From: Bradyrhizobium sp. Ec3.3
Lineage (GTDB): Bacteria; Pseudomonadota; Alphaproteobacteria; Rhizobiales; Xanthobacteraceae
Reading direction: 5' to 3'
Assembly: GCF_000472925.1 (NCBI RefSeq)
Contig: NZ_AXAS01000073.1
Span: 1-33,082, forward strand
Length of the DNA stretch: 33,082 bases
Shown here: piece after piece, positions 8,701 through 15,793 of the stretch
How positions within the stretch are numbered: the first letter of the stretch is position 1
How the letters are laid out: each line of letters begins with the position of its first letter
Notes under the pieces: generated by a model
Database searches by the model: none
Told to the model about the DNA's origin: nothing
Seen by the model: the letters and a program-made list of their open reading frames with translations, nothing else
Translations under genes and position numbers: made by a program

Positions 8701-8871
8701 GCCGGCGCCGGATCCGCGAGCCGGCATTCCATCGGCACTGGCGTAATCGGCGGTATGCTGGCCGCAACCTTCCTCGCTATCCTCTTTGTACCGATGTTTT
8801 TCAAGCTGGTGACGCGTGAACGAAATGCGGGCGACACGGCAATGTCGACTGAGACTTCGGGGACCGGATAA
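5740..8871 (+). CDS. RND multidrug efflux permease, HAE-1 (AcrB/MexB-like)
   Basis: A 1043-residue inner-membrane proton-drug antiporter that works as a trimer. The N-terminus (MSKFFIDRPIFATVVSIVIL) is the canonical TM1. TM4 carries the proton-relay aspartates in GIVVDDAIIVLENVER at D408 and D409, and TM10 the lysine in GLSAKNAILIVEFA at K936, matching AcrB D407, D408 and K940. The two large periplasmic loops occupy about residues 30-335 and 560-870. Length is that of AcrB (1049), and no frameshift is seen. It starts in the TAATG overlap with the adaptor. Substrates cannot be read from the sequence. An outer-membrane channel must be supplied from elsewhere in the genome. Confidence 0.95.
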   Translation: MSKFFIDRPIFATVVSIVILLSGLIAMRALPIAQYPEIVPPEVVVTATYPGGSAQTIAETVAAPLEQQINGVEGMIYMQSTSNGSGSMTLSILFTSRTDPDQASINVNNRVQRALPLLPEEVRRQGVTVTRRSSSFLQVLTMSSPDRRYDALYISNYALINVIDELKRTPGVGDATLFGATDYSMRIWLRPDKVAQYKLVPSDIAAAIREQNAQFAAGRFGEGPLPGHQAFTYSVTTKGQLVDPREFEQIVLRSDENGAALRVKDVARVELGSLNYGTVSTLNATPAVPIGIYLQTGANALEVAAAVGATMKRLSQRFPDGLRYEVPFDTTRFIEASIHEVIKTLVEAILFVVLVVFLFLQNIRATLIPILAVPVSIVGTFAGMYLLGFSINLFTLFGLILAIGIVVDDAIIVLENVERIMTTDGKSPREAAVLAMQEVSGPLVAIVLVLCAVFVPVSFLGGLAGELYRQFAVTIAVSVIISGIVALTLTPALCAVFLKPGHTETWRPFRIFNRGFDWVTQRFTGGVGFFLRHVLTAVALIAAMLGVTWWLFQRVPGGLVPPEDQGYIFLVTMLPPAASLDRTLQVTAKVTEGAMTNPAVADVVTIAGYDLLSGSQRTNAGISFVTLKGWSERRDPKLDARNLAPAFSALNADFRDGIVIGINPPPIPGLSTTGGFEFYLQDRSGGNLQSLAEAAQRVVQAANKRPELSGVQTTFTTDEPQYRLDVDRDKAKALGVPINTIFEAMQSTFGSLYVNDFILFGRTYRVTMSSEGAFRESAEDMRHVFVRSKNDTMVPLDALLTVHRVIGPDVVDRFNVVPAAKILGNPAPGVSSGQAIAAIQQVVTETLSSDYSIGWTGSAFQEIQTAGTGSTGFLFGLLAVFLILAAQYERWSLPLAVITAVPFALFGAIVAIYLRGIENDIYFQVGLVTLIGLSAKNAILIVEFAAQRQREGLSVYHAAMDAARLRFRPIIMTSLAFILGVVPLAVSAGAGSASRHSIGTGVIGGMLAATFLAILFVPMFFKLVTRERNAGDTAMSTETSGTG

Positions 8872-9020
8872 AGGCCAAACGCCTCTAGCAAAGCACGCGG
8901 AGCGATGGAAGTGCTACGAGCAAACGGAATCCATTCCGGTCATTCCGGAGCCGAGTTCATGTGCGACGCTAACAGCTCCCATTCGATGTGATAGGCTATC
9001 TCCGGCTCGGGGTAAGGCCT

Positions 9021-9998
9021 ATGAGGCGACGCGAGTTCATCACGCTTCTCGGTAGTGCGGCGGTTGCTTGGCCTGTCGCTGGACGCGCGCAGCAGCGCGA
9101 GCAGCCGCGGCGGGTCTCAGTGGTGATGCAATTCGTTGAGGGCGACCAGCAAGGACTACTGCGCGCCGCCGCGTTCCGAGAGGGATTGGAAAAGGCTGGA
9201 TGGGTGGCCGGTCGCAATGTCAGCGTCGATTATCTCTGGGGTCCGCTGGACAGCGGCATCACAGAGCAACTGCGGCAAAGGGTGCCGGAGGTGATTGCGA
9301 TCAACAGCAGCATCGGCTTGCGCGCGATCGGATCGGCGTTTCCCGGAGTGCCCATCGTGTTCATTGGCGTGAGCGAGCCGGTGGAGCGGGGTTTTGTGGC
9401 GAGCCTCGCTCATCCTGGCGGCAACATGACGGGTTTCTCGCACCTGGAGCCGACGCTCGGCGCGAAATGGCTCGATCTGGTCAAGCAGGTTGCGCCACAA
9501 GTGACCCGCATTGCGTACCTTTACAATCCCGATAATCCCGGTGCCAAGGTAACCTTGCAGTCGGCCCAGTCAGCGGCCGGACAATTCTCGTTGGACGTGC
9601 TCGATACGCCGGTGCGCGACGTTGCGGAAATCGAAGCGGGTATTGCGGGGCTTGTGCGAGAGCCGGGAGGTGCGTTGCTGGTGCCGCCCGATCCGTTCAC
9701 GACGGGGCATCACAAACGCGTCGTCGATTTGGCGGCACGCCACCGGCTTCCGCTGGTCTCCGCGCTGCGCTCCTTTGCCGACGAGGGCGGTCTCTTGGCC
9801 TATGGCGTCTCCATCCCGGAGCTGTTCCGACAGGCCGCAGGCTATGTCGACCGCATCCTGCGCGGTGAGAAACCGGCCGACCTGCCGGTGCAGGGACCGA
9901 CCCAATTCGAGTTGGTGATCAACATCAAGACCGCAACGGCCCTCGGTCTCACCGTGCCGCCTGCCCTACTTGCGGCCGCCAACGAAGTAATCGAATAG
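9021..9998 (+). CDS. ABC transporter substrate-binding protein, ABC_sub_bind family (COG2984)
   Basis: A 325-residue periplasmic binding protein. The N-terminus MRRREFITLLGSAAVAWPVA, then GRAQQ, is a twin-arginine-like signal peptide ending near residue 25. The mature part has the two-lobe layout of PF04392: a Rossmann-like strand with IAINSSIG, PIVFIGVSEPVERGFVASL with HPGGNMTGFS, LVKQVAPQVTRIAYLYNP, and the characteristic tail LPVQGPTQFELVINIKTA to NEVIE. I start at ATG 9021 (GGTAAGG just upstream); an in-frame codon at 8988 would put 11 residues before the signal. No permease or ATPase gene adjoins it, which is common for this family in rhizobia, so its transporter and ligand are unknown. 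Two fragments of close paralogues lie at 2312-2476 and 4258-4401. Confidence 0.88.
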   Translation: MRRREFITLLGSAAVAWPVAGRAQQREQPRRVSVVMQFVEGDQQGLLRAAAFREGLEKAGWVAGRNVSVDYLWGPLDSGITEQLRQRVPEVIAINSSIGLRAIGSAFPGVPIVFIGVSEPVERGFVASLAHPGGNMTGFSHLEPTLGAKWLDLVKQVAPQVTRIAYLYNPDNPGAKVTLQSAQSAAGQFSLDVLDTPVRDVAEIEAGIAGLVREPGGALLVPPDPFTTGHHKRVVDLAARHRLPLVSALRSFADEGGLLAYGVSIPELFRQAAGYVDRILRGEKPADLPVQGPTQFELVINIKTATALGLTVPPALLAAANEVIE

Positions 9999-10038
9999 AA
10001 ACATTGTTTGCTGCAGTGCACCGGTCCGGTTGTGATGC

Positions 10039-10051
10039 TGTGGACGGCTCC
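10039..10051 (+). repeat. Left inverted repeat of the second IS1111-type element
   Basis: TGTGGACGGCTCC, an exact reverse complement of 11392-11404, located 67 bases before the transposase start. Confidence 0.72.
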
Positions 10052-10118
10052 TCCACCGGCGTGAGAGCGCCAAGGAGTGGGCGCCGTGTGAGGCTCCCAC
10101 GATTCGGAGGAGCAGCCT

Positions 10119-11145
10119 ATGCAGTCAATTTCGACAATCGGTCTGGATATCGCGAAGTCGGTCTTTCAAGTGCATTGCGTTGATGCAGCCGGCCAGGTGG
10201 TCATCCGCCGTCAGTTAAAGCGCCAGCAGGTCGTAGCATTTTTCCAGAAGTTGCCGCCATGCCTGGCAGGGATCGAGGCTTGCGCGTCATCCTACTATTG
10301 GTCCCGCGACCTGCAGGCGTTGGGGCATACGGTGCGATTAATGCCTCCGGCCTATGTGAAGCCCTACGTCAAGCGACAGAAGAACGACAGCACGGACGCG
10401 GAGGCGATTTGCGAGGCGGTCACCCAACATGCGGTTTGTGCCGACCAAAACCCTCGAGCAACAGAGCTGTCTGATGCTTCATCGTGCGCGCCATCTGTTC
10501 ATCCGCCAGCAAACTGCCATCATCAATTCGATCCGTGCCTATCTTGCCGAGTTCGGGATCGTCTCCCCCGTCGGACGCAGGGGTGTCGAGCAACTGCTGG
10601 AGGTCGTCGCCGATCCAGCCGACCACCGGCTGCCGGAGGTGGCGCGCGCCTGCGTCACGGCTCTCGGCAGTCAATTGCGGTCACTGAAGGCCCAGATCCT
10701 GGAGTTCGACCGCTGCATCATCGCCTGGCATCGCTCACATGCGACGAGCAAGCGGCTTGACGCGATCCCCGGCGTTGGTCCGGCGCTGGCGACGGCTCTG
10801 GTCGCGAGTATTGCTGATCCGAAGGCCTTCCGATCGGGACGGGACTTCTCGGCCTGGGTCGGGCTTGTGCCGAGGCAGAACTCGAGCGGGGGCAAGGACA
10901 AGCTCGGCAGTATCAGCAAACAAGGCGATCGCTATTTGCGCAGCCTGTTCACGGCTGGCGCGCTCGCCGTGATCCGCTATGCCAAGATCCATGGCACGGG
11001 GCATCGGCCCTGGCTTACGGGGCTGCTGGCGCGTCGACCGACCAGGGTTGCTGCGATCGCGCTCGCCAACAAGATCGCCCGCATGGCGTGGGCCATGATG
11101 GCCAGGGGCGAACGCTACCGGGAGCCCGCTGCACTCGCGACGTAA
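10119..11145 (+). pseudogene. IS110/IS1111-family transposase, inactivated by a frameshift
   Basis: The first frame (from ATG 10119, preceded by GGAGGAG) gives the DEDD domain: IGLDIAKSVFQVH, GIEACASSYYW and KRQKNDSTDAEAICEAVT. At about 10424 this frame loses family sequence, and the next frame takes over with NMRFVPTKTLEQQSCLML through to the C-terminal domain (IPGVGPALATALVASI, FSAWVGLVPRQNSSGGKDKL, SISKQGDRYLRSL). Homologues normally read T-R-P-N-M at the break; only one base stands where R and P should be, consistent with a 5-base deletion. Total length would otherwise be normal (about 342 residues). The repeats at both ends are preserved, so the copy may still be mobilised in trans. Confidence 0.9.
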
Positions 11146-11391
11146 AGGAATCGCGCCGGATATCCGGCGTGACGTAACGGTTGGGAGAGCGAACAGCACG
11201 TAATGCAGCGCCGGTCGATCCGGCGATCAGGACAACCCACATGGGCCACGGCATCATCGAATGCGAGGTTTTGACCGGGACCTGATCCGCGGAGGGCATT
11301 ATGGCCAGCGGTCAGGTGAACCGCGCTAATAGGCCGAACACATGGCTGCTCCGACCACCGCCGCAAGCGTGAAGAAAACTCTTGCCAACCC
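11146..11391 (+). other. Non-coding 3' tail of the second IS1111-type element; candidate bridge RNA location
   Basis: These 246 bases between the transposase stop and the right inverted repeat contain no credible gene. In the IS1111 branch this is where the bridge RNA is encoded. Placement is the only support. Confidence 0.28.
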
Positions 11392-11404
11392 GGAGCCGTC
11401 CACA
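11392..11404 (-). repeat. Right inverted repeat of the second IS1111-type element
   Basis: GGAGCCGTCCACA, an exact reverse complement of 10039-10051. Confidence 0.72.
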
Positions 11405-11760
11405 CATGGCCCATCGCGTCATTTCGCTGCGCTGCGGAAGTTCGTCGCTATCGGGGCATAGCGGACTCTGGCGAGCCGTCCGCCCGGCAGGCTTATAGCT
11501 AGTACGATGCTCGCGGCATTCGCGAGCCACCCAAATTTAGATGTAGTCCAGGGTGGTTGTGAACTAGGTGCCTGAGCTGGTGCTGGATCCTATCCGTTCT
11601 TCTGCCGCAGAGCTCGCAAGACCGGCTCGCAGCCTCGAAGAACTAGCGACCGGCGTCTGTCCCCGCGTTCACGATCGCGGCGTTTTTCGGCGACGCCCAT
11701 TCAACCGCGGTTCAGCCCAGCACCGCCACACTGCACACGAGTTCAACTATGGAGGCTTCG
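11405..11760. other. Intergenic stretch, no gene seen
   Basis: No coding frame here has recognisable content. The frame on the + strand from 11568 is only an upstream extension of the secreted-protein gene below. A ribosome-binding site for that gene, GGAGG, lies at 11751-11755. Confidence 0.4.
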
Positions 11761-12068
11761 ATGGCAAAGCCGATTGCCGTTCTTTTTTTTCTGCCGCAGC
11801 GCTCGCCGGATTGGCTGCGACTAGCGCCAGCGCCATGCCGATCGCGCCACCTGTGGCGTCGGTGTCAGGCATCGAACAGGTCCGATTGGTCTGCAATGAG
11901 TGGGGACGCTGCTGGCGGCAGCCGGACTATTATCGCCCCTACGGATACTATCGACCCCGTGACGACGATGAGTGGCGAGACCGTTATCGCTATCGACACA
12001 GCTACGGCTACTACGGCCCACGTTATGAGGGTGGTTGGCGTCGCGGCCGGGATCGCGACGACGATTGA
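11761..12068 (+). pseudogene. Small secreted Tyr/Arg-rich protein with a one-base frameshift in a T run
   Basis: ATG 11761, six bases after GGAGG, begins MAKPIAVLFF, an ordinary start of a signal peptide. The run of eight T at 11783-11790 then leaves the frame; one base over, the reading continues as SAAALAGLAATSASA, a normal signal-peptide core with a cleavage site, followed by MPIAPPVASVSGIEQVRLVC, a CNEWGRCWR motif and a tail rich in YRPYGYYR and RDRYRYR repeats ending RDRDDD. Nine T would give one intact protein of about 102 residues, a type common in bradyrhizobia. Either the gene is broken, or the base was lost in sequencing, or slippage on the T run restores the product. Its function is unknown; the tail suggests an extracytoplasmic protein. 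Confidence 0.7.
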
Positions 12069-12111
12069 CCGGGACGCGAAAGCAGCAAGCGCGCTAAGTG
12101 AGACGAAAAAA

Positions 12112-12140
12112 GCCCGCCGATGCACAGCGGGGCGATTTCT
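12112..12140. terminator. Probable intrinsic terminator after the small secreted protein gene
   Basis: GCCCGC (12112-12117) pairs with GCGGGGC (12127-12133) with one bulged base; six A precede the stem and a T-rich TTTCTT follows it. The symmetry would let it work in both directions. Confidence 0.55.
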
Positions 12141-12296
12141 TAGACGGCTCGCAACCGCTAGAGTGGGCGGGAGCGCCGTAGGTTAGGCGCTCCAAGTCGA
12201 CTTTTGTCGGCTCCAAAATTGCCGGGAGTCGGTCATCTTTTCGGTCGAAGCCCCCCGACAACCATTCACGCTCGCGTGGGAAGCGTGGAGGGCACT

Positions 12297-12440
12297 GTGC
12301 TGAGTGATCTACAGACGAAGCTGGAGAGGTACGAGACCAGAGCCGCCGAGTGCGCGAAGGCGGCTCGAAAAATGACAATAATATCGCAAACGATCGTAAG
12401 CGAGCAGGCGACATCGTCGTTCGAACTCGAGCGCTCATAA
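12297..12440 (+). CDS. Possible small helical protein, 47 codons
   Basis: GTG 12297 follows GGAGGG at 12287-12292 with a short spacing. The first 25 residues (LSDLQTKLERYETRAAECAK) form a plausible amphipathic helix like the beginnings of many small rhizobial hypothetical proteins; the rest is rich in Ser, Thr and Ile and looks less natural. It may be a truncated gene. There is no other support, so I am unsure that it is expressed. Confidence 0.3.
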   Translation: MLSDLQTKLERYETRAAECAKAARKMTIISQTIVSEQATSSFELERS

Positions 12441-12824
12441 AGAACGTGGCCGAAGCGGGTGGCGCTGGCGATCCTTCTGATAACCCTGACAGTAGGCGAC
12501 GTGGCGTCGCCTTTTGGCGCCCGATACTAACGTTCGTCGCCCTTCAACGGAGTTCTTAAAGAGCGTAAGACCTGAGCCCACTGCGGCGCCGATGACGTGC
12601 CTCATGCGTAAGATCGGATGAGATATCGTAGGTTTGGTTGGTGTGGAGAAAGGCGGTAGCGCTCCAGTGACTTGAACCCCCGACACCTTTCGGATGGATC
12701 GGTCCGCCACCCATGTGCGCGCTCTCCCGCGGTTGGATTATTCGCTGTAAGCTATTGATCTGTATTGATCCGATTTTGGCTTAGTTGGAAAAATTCTCTC
12801 GTGAAATCAACGCGAGTGGCGTGT
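12441..12824. other. Intergenic stretch left of the tRNA fragment, no intact gene seen
   Basis: On the minus strand about 12655-12735 has a GGGTTCAAGTC-like stretch and a GGGAGAGCGC-like stretch that recall a tRNA T loop and D arm, but stems do not form. This could be a decayed tRNA; I do not annotate one. No coding frame is convincing. Confidence 0.35.
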
Positions 12825-12869
12825 CTCTTAATCAGCGGGTCCCAGGTTCGAGCCCTGGTGCGCCCACCA
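12825..12869 (+). other. 3' half of a tRNA-Lys(CTT) gene; probable attachment site of an integrated element
   Basis: The 45 bases begin with the anticodon loop CTCTTAA and run through the variable loop, a perfect T arm (CCAGG TTCGAGC CCTGG), the 3' acceptor strand TGCGCCC and an encoded CCA. The 5' half (acceptor strand, D arm, 5' anticodon strand) is missing: bases just before do not pair with TCAGC. Integrases of genomic islands recombine in the 3' end of tRNA genes and leave such a fragment at the far end. Because the fragment keeps its 3' side, the island would lie to the left and the old chromosome to the right. The intact tRNA and the integrase are not in the window. Confidence 0.78.
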
Positions 12870-13015
12870 CAAAAACATCGGCAAAATCAGATATATGTAT
12901 CACAATTCTCGGACGGTACGTGAGCCGCCCCAAAGGCCAAAAATCGCAATTTGGGTGTGTTTTTGGGGCAGAGTAGTTCGCTGAAAAATCGAACGCCGAT
13001 CGGTTGGCGTCTGCA

Positions 13016-13810
13016 TCACGCGGGTGCAAGTGCAATGACGCGCAGCGGGCTGCCTGAGCCGTCGGCGATCTTGAGCGGTGCGGCGATGACCACGGCGCCG
13101 ATTGGCGGCAACTGGTCCAAATTGATCAGGCTCGTGATGCCGAATTTGCCTGCGCCATGCATTGTACCGTGATTGGGGAATGGCGGATTGAAGGTGCCGG
13201 CTTGCCCGGCGTCTGTTCCGATGGTCTCTACGCCGACGCCCAGGACATCGCGTTCGTGCGCCAGGAACTCGGAGCATGCCTTCGAGAACCCCGGCGAATG
13301 GGGGCCGTCGTCGCGCGCGTTGAGGAATTCCTCGCGAGTCGTGCGGGCGCTCCAGCCGGTGCGCAGCAGTACCCATGCTCCGGCGGGGATACGACCATGC
13401 GTCGCCTCCCAGGACTGGACACGCTCAGGTGTGAGCAGGAAGTCCTGATTGGCCTGAACGTCCGCCGTCACGTCGATGACGCAAGCGGGGCCGATGAATT
13501 TGCGCGGCGCGATCGTATCGGTCGCATTCTCGGGAAGATCCCTGCCGGTGATCCAGTGGATCGGCGCGTCGAAGTGCGTCCCCGTGTGTTCGCCGAGCGT
13601 GAGCACGTTCCAGTACCATGCCGGGCCACGGGAATCGTAGCGCGAGATCTCGGTGAGCGTCAGCCCCGGCGACGGCGCAAAGATCGGCGGCAAATCGATC
13701 ACGGGCGTGCTGGGGCTTAGTGTCGTGGTGAGGTCCACGACGTGAATTCGCTTTGAGTTCAGCTCTTCCACCAGTTGGGCCAATATGCCGCTAGATTGTC
13801 TATCCGCCAT
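13016..13810 (-). CDS. Cyclase-family metal-dependent hydrolase (kynurenine formamidase-like fold)
   Basis: A 264-residue protein of the PF04199 cyclase family, which includes bacterial kynurenine formamidases (KynB) and other amide or lactone hydrolases. The metal motif HTGTHFDAPIH is at residues 75-85 (H75, H79, D81, H85). A second conserved region, GVGVETIGTDAG, and a late PNHGTMHG stretch hold further expected positions. GAAGGAGG six to seven bases before ATG 13810 sets the start; a GTG at 13825 lies inside the ribosome-binding site. It follows the decarboxylase beta gene by 34 bases on the same strand, so the three probably form one operon. No kynurenine-pathway gene is near, so the substrate is more likely linked to the adjacent decarboxylase. 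Confidence 0.87.
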   Translation of the reverse strand: MADRQSSGILAQLVEELNSKRIHVVDLTTTLSPSTPVIDLPPIFAPSPGLTLTEISRYDSRGPAWYWNVLTLGEHTGTHFDAPIHWITGRDLPENATDTIAPRKFIGPACVIDVTADVQANQDFLLTPERVQSWEATHGRIPAGAWVLLRTGWSARTTREEFLNARDDGPHSPGFSKACSEFLAHERDVLGVGVETIGTDAGQAGTFNPPFPNHGTMHGAGKFGITSLINLDQLPPIGAVVIAAPLKIADGSGSPLRVIALAPA

Positions 13811-13844
13811 GCTCGCCTCCTTCACTTCAAACGCAGGTCACGTC

Positions 13845-14420
13845 TTAGTCGTGTTGCCGCAGCGCCTCCAGCGCACGCTTGAACTGGAAGCGATTCTCCA
13901 ATAGTGGCAAATCCATGTGAAACGATTTGGGTCCAACCGCCTCGACCTTGGCGACGATCGTCGTCAGCGTCCCGCCCGCCAATGCGCCTGCAACCGCGCC
14001 TTTGAGCTGCTCTGGCGTGTCGGACTCTGTTACCTGCGGAATGGCGCAAGCCCGCGCCACGCCCGCCAAATCGGTACCAGTCGCAGTCGCTGTGGGAAAG
14101 CCGCCGACGGAAAGCAGGCTTGCGTTGTCGAAGACGATATGCACCAGGTTGCCGGGTGAGTAGCGCGCCATTGTGCTCAGCGTGCCGAGGTTCATCAGCA
14201 GCGAGCCGTCGCCGTCGATCACAACCACTTTGTGGCGGGGCATGGCGACCGCGATGCCCAGTCCCATAGAGGAAGCCAGCCCCATCGCATGCTCCAGGTA
14301 GAAGAAGTTGGGGCGGTGGCCAAGCGTGTAGAGCTCCGCAGCGACGGCGCCCATGATTGTGACAACGATCTGATCCTTCACCTCAGGATAGATTGCCTGC
14401 AAGGCATCGACGCGCAGCAT
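13845..14420 (-). CDS. TPP-dependent 2-oxoacid decarboxylase, beta (TPP-binding, PP) subunit
   Basis: A 191-residue thiamine diphosphate-binding domain resembling the beta subunit of sulfopyruvate decarboxylase (ComE) or the C-terminal half of phosphonopyruvate decarboxylase. The TPP/Mg motif starts at GDGS (residues 70-73, D71) and ends at the DN of HIVFDN (N99), with MNLGTLSTMA between. YLEHAMGLASSMGLGIA is the usual preceding segment. I place the start at ATG 14420, two bases after the alpha stop (TAG CC ATG), with GGGAAGAG inside the alpha gene as ribosome-binding site; a GTG at 14435 is an alternative that would overlap. The PYR half is on the neighbouring gene, so the enzyme should be an alpha-beta assembly with the active site at the interface. 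Confidence 0.88.
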   Translation of the reverse strand: MLRVDALQAIYPEVKDQIVVTIMGAVAAELYTLGHRPNFFYLEHAMGLASSMGLGIAVAMPRHKVVVIDGDGSLLMNLGTLSTMARYSPGNLVHIVFDNASLLSVGGFPTATATGTDLAGVARACAIPQVTESDTPEQLKGAVAGALAGGTLTTIVAKVEAVGPKSFHMDLPLLENRFQFKRALEALRQHD

Positions 14421-14422
14421 GG

Positions 14423-14935
14423 CTACTCTTCCCACATCAACTCGCGGGTCAGCAGCACGGCGACCGGCGACAGCGAAGCGTGTGCCAGCGTCTGCGCATC
14501 CTTGATGCGGCGTTGAGCGTCATCGGGGTTTGATAGGTGCCAGACGGGAATACCCAGGGTCCGCAACAGCGGCTCAGTCACCATGCCACCCTGTGTCTGC
14601 CAAGGATCGCGCTCGCCCATGTGACCGCGGTAGCTGATGAGCATCAGGAGCGGAATCTTGTAGAGCAGCGCCAGCGAGACGATCGGGTTGATGGCTGCGA
14701 GGAAACCGTGGTTCTGCATTAGCAGCGCGGAGCTGATACCTGCCAGATGTGCTCCGGCAGAGATGCCAATCGCCTCTTCTTCCTTGGCGACGCGTATCAG
14801 CGTGACTTCGGGGTCGTCGTCGGCCATGCGGATAAGGTGGACCAGCCAGGTTTCCGGCAGAGCGGAAATGATCCTCACGTCGCAGGCTTTGAGGGCCTCA
14901 TAGATCACCTCGGAGTTGGCGAGTGAAACTGGCAT
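14423..14935 (-). CDS. TPP-dependent 2-oxoacid decarboxylase, alpha (PYR) subunit
   Basis: A 170-residue pyrimidine-binding domain of TPP enzymes, resembling sulfopyruvate decarboxylase alpha (ComD). RVAKEEEAIGISAGAHLAG carries the glutamate that activates the cofactor (E52-E54), and LLMQNHGFLAAINPIVSL and LLMLISYRG follow as in phosphonopyruvate and sulfopyruvate decarboxylases. ATG 14935 has GAAGGG upstream. It is first in a minus-strand operon, followed at once by the beta subunit and then by the cyclase-family hydrolase. The family decarboxylates short anionic 2-oxoacids such as sulfopyruvate or phosphonopyruvate; which one is used here cannot be read. No coenzyme M or phosphonate genes are near. 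Confidence 0.87.
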   Translation of the reverse strand: MPVSLANSEVIYEALKACDVRIISALPETWLVHLIRMADDDPEVTLIRVAKEEEAIGISAGAHLAGISSALLMQNHGFLAAINPIVSLALLYKIPLLMLISYRGHMGERDPWQTQGGMVTEPLLRTLGIPVWHLSNPDDAQRRIKDAQTLAHASLSPVAVLLTRELMWEE

Positions 14936-15059
14936 ACGCCACACCCTTCAATGCCGTCGCGCGCCCCATTGAGCAGATCGCAGCCTAACACACGCCGTTG
15001 CAAAGCAGCAACGTAGTGGGTGCTGTCGGCATCGTCTTTTGAAATGACGGACACGGAGC

Positions 15060-15440
15060 AACCCTGTTCGTGTGATCGACGCGTTTGTCGATGCGCTGGA
15101 TTTGGCTGAGATGGGTTTTGAGGGGGCAGAGCCGGCGGCGACTGGCCGGCCATCGTACCACCCCTCGGTGCTCCCCAAGCTTTACATCTATGGCTACCTG
15201 AACCGAGTGCAGTCCAGCCAGCGGCTGGAACGGGAGCACGAGTATCTGCTCGAGGCCGTGCAGCAGCGCCTAGAAGCCCCGGAAGCCATGCGTCAGCGTC
15301 GGGAGACGGTCGAGCATCCGTTCGGCACGATGAAGGCCCGCATGGGAGCGTCGCACGTCCTCACCAAAACGCTCCCAAAAGTAGCGGCCGAGATGGCGAT
15401 CATCGGGACCACGCCACTGATCGCTGCGATTGCGGTCTGA
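15060..15440 (+). pseudogene. IS1182-family transposase with a large internal deletion
   Basis: The frame starts without an obvious start as NPVRVIDAFVDALDLAEMGF and continues with ATGRPSYHPSVLPKLYIYGY and SSQRLERE, the N-terminal dimerisation region of this family. It then jumps in frame to EYLLEAVQQRLE, RQRRETVEHPFGTMKARMGA and LTKTLPKVAAEMA, which belong to the last 80 residues. The catalytic core of roughly 300 residues is missing. After AAEMA a second small gap removes the usual VLAYNLTRV. The first 25 or so codons of the gene are also missing. The open frame of 122 codons that results is an accident of in-frame loss and not a likely protein. Confidence 0.8.
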
Positions 15441-15793
15441 GACAGGCGCGCTTCCTGGCTTCCCGGGGCAGACGCCCCTTGAAGCCGTTTTGACACGGCC
15501 AAGACCCGAAGCCGACCTCCATAGGATCCGATCCGTTCGGCGCTCTCCATCGTCGTCGCCTCGGGCCCGGCTGAGACAAAGATATCCGGCCGACCCAAGC
15601 CCGCTATGCATTTTCGGCAAAGAGACGCAATTCTAGGAAGCGCAATTGTTGGCGCTGGTAGCCTTACGCTGCGCGTCCACATTCAAATGGGGAACGTGGT
15701 CGGAAACGAGCATCGCCGATTGGCTTCCGGGAGTGCCAAAGCTGAACAGCGCAGCCTTCGTCTGAGTCTCTATGGACAGCTTTCACATAGCGA
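15441..15793. other. Remnant IS end and intergenic DNA, no gene seen
   Basis: The first part probably belongs to the 3' flank of the IS1182 remnant. No frame has recognisable content on either strand, and I find no RNA gene. Confidence 0.35.

Larger units (their letters stand above)
10039..11404 (+). mobile_element. IS1111/IS110-family insertion sequence, transposase frameshifted
   Basis: A perfect 13-bp inverted repeat, TGTGGACGGCTCC at 10039-10051 and its complement at 11392-11404, encloses an IS110-family transposase reading in the + direction. The element is at least 1.37 kb; its outer tips cannot be fixed. It lies 40 bases after the stop of an ABC_sub_bind gene, just as the other element follows an ABC_sub_bind 3' end. 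The repeat differs from that of the first element, so the two are different IS species. Confidence 0.7.

Noticed and set aside
12655..12735. tRNA-like sequence on the minus strand with a GGGTTCAAGTC-like T loop
   Set aside because: T stem and acceptor do not pair and no anticodon arm forms; at most a decayed tRNA.
12785..12976. 63-codon ORF across the tRNA fragment
   Set aside because: Its most protein-like part (RVPGSSPGAPT) is simply the translation of the tRNA 3' half.
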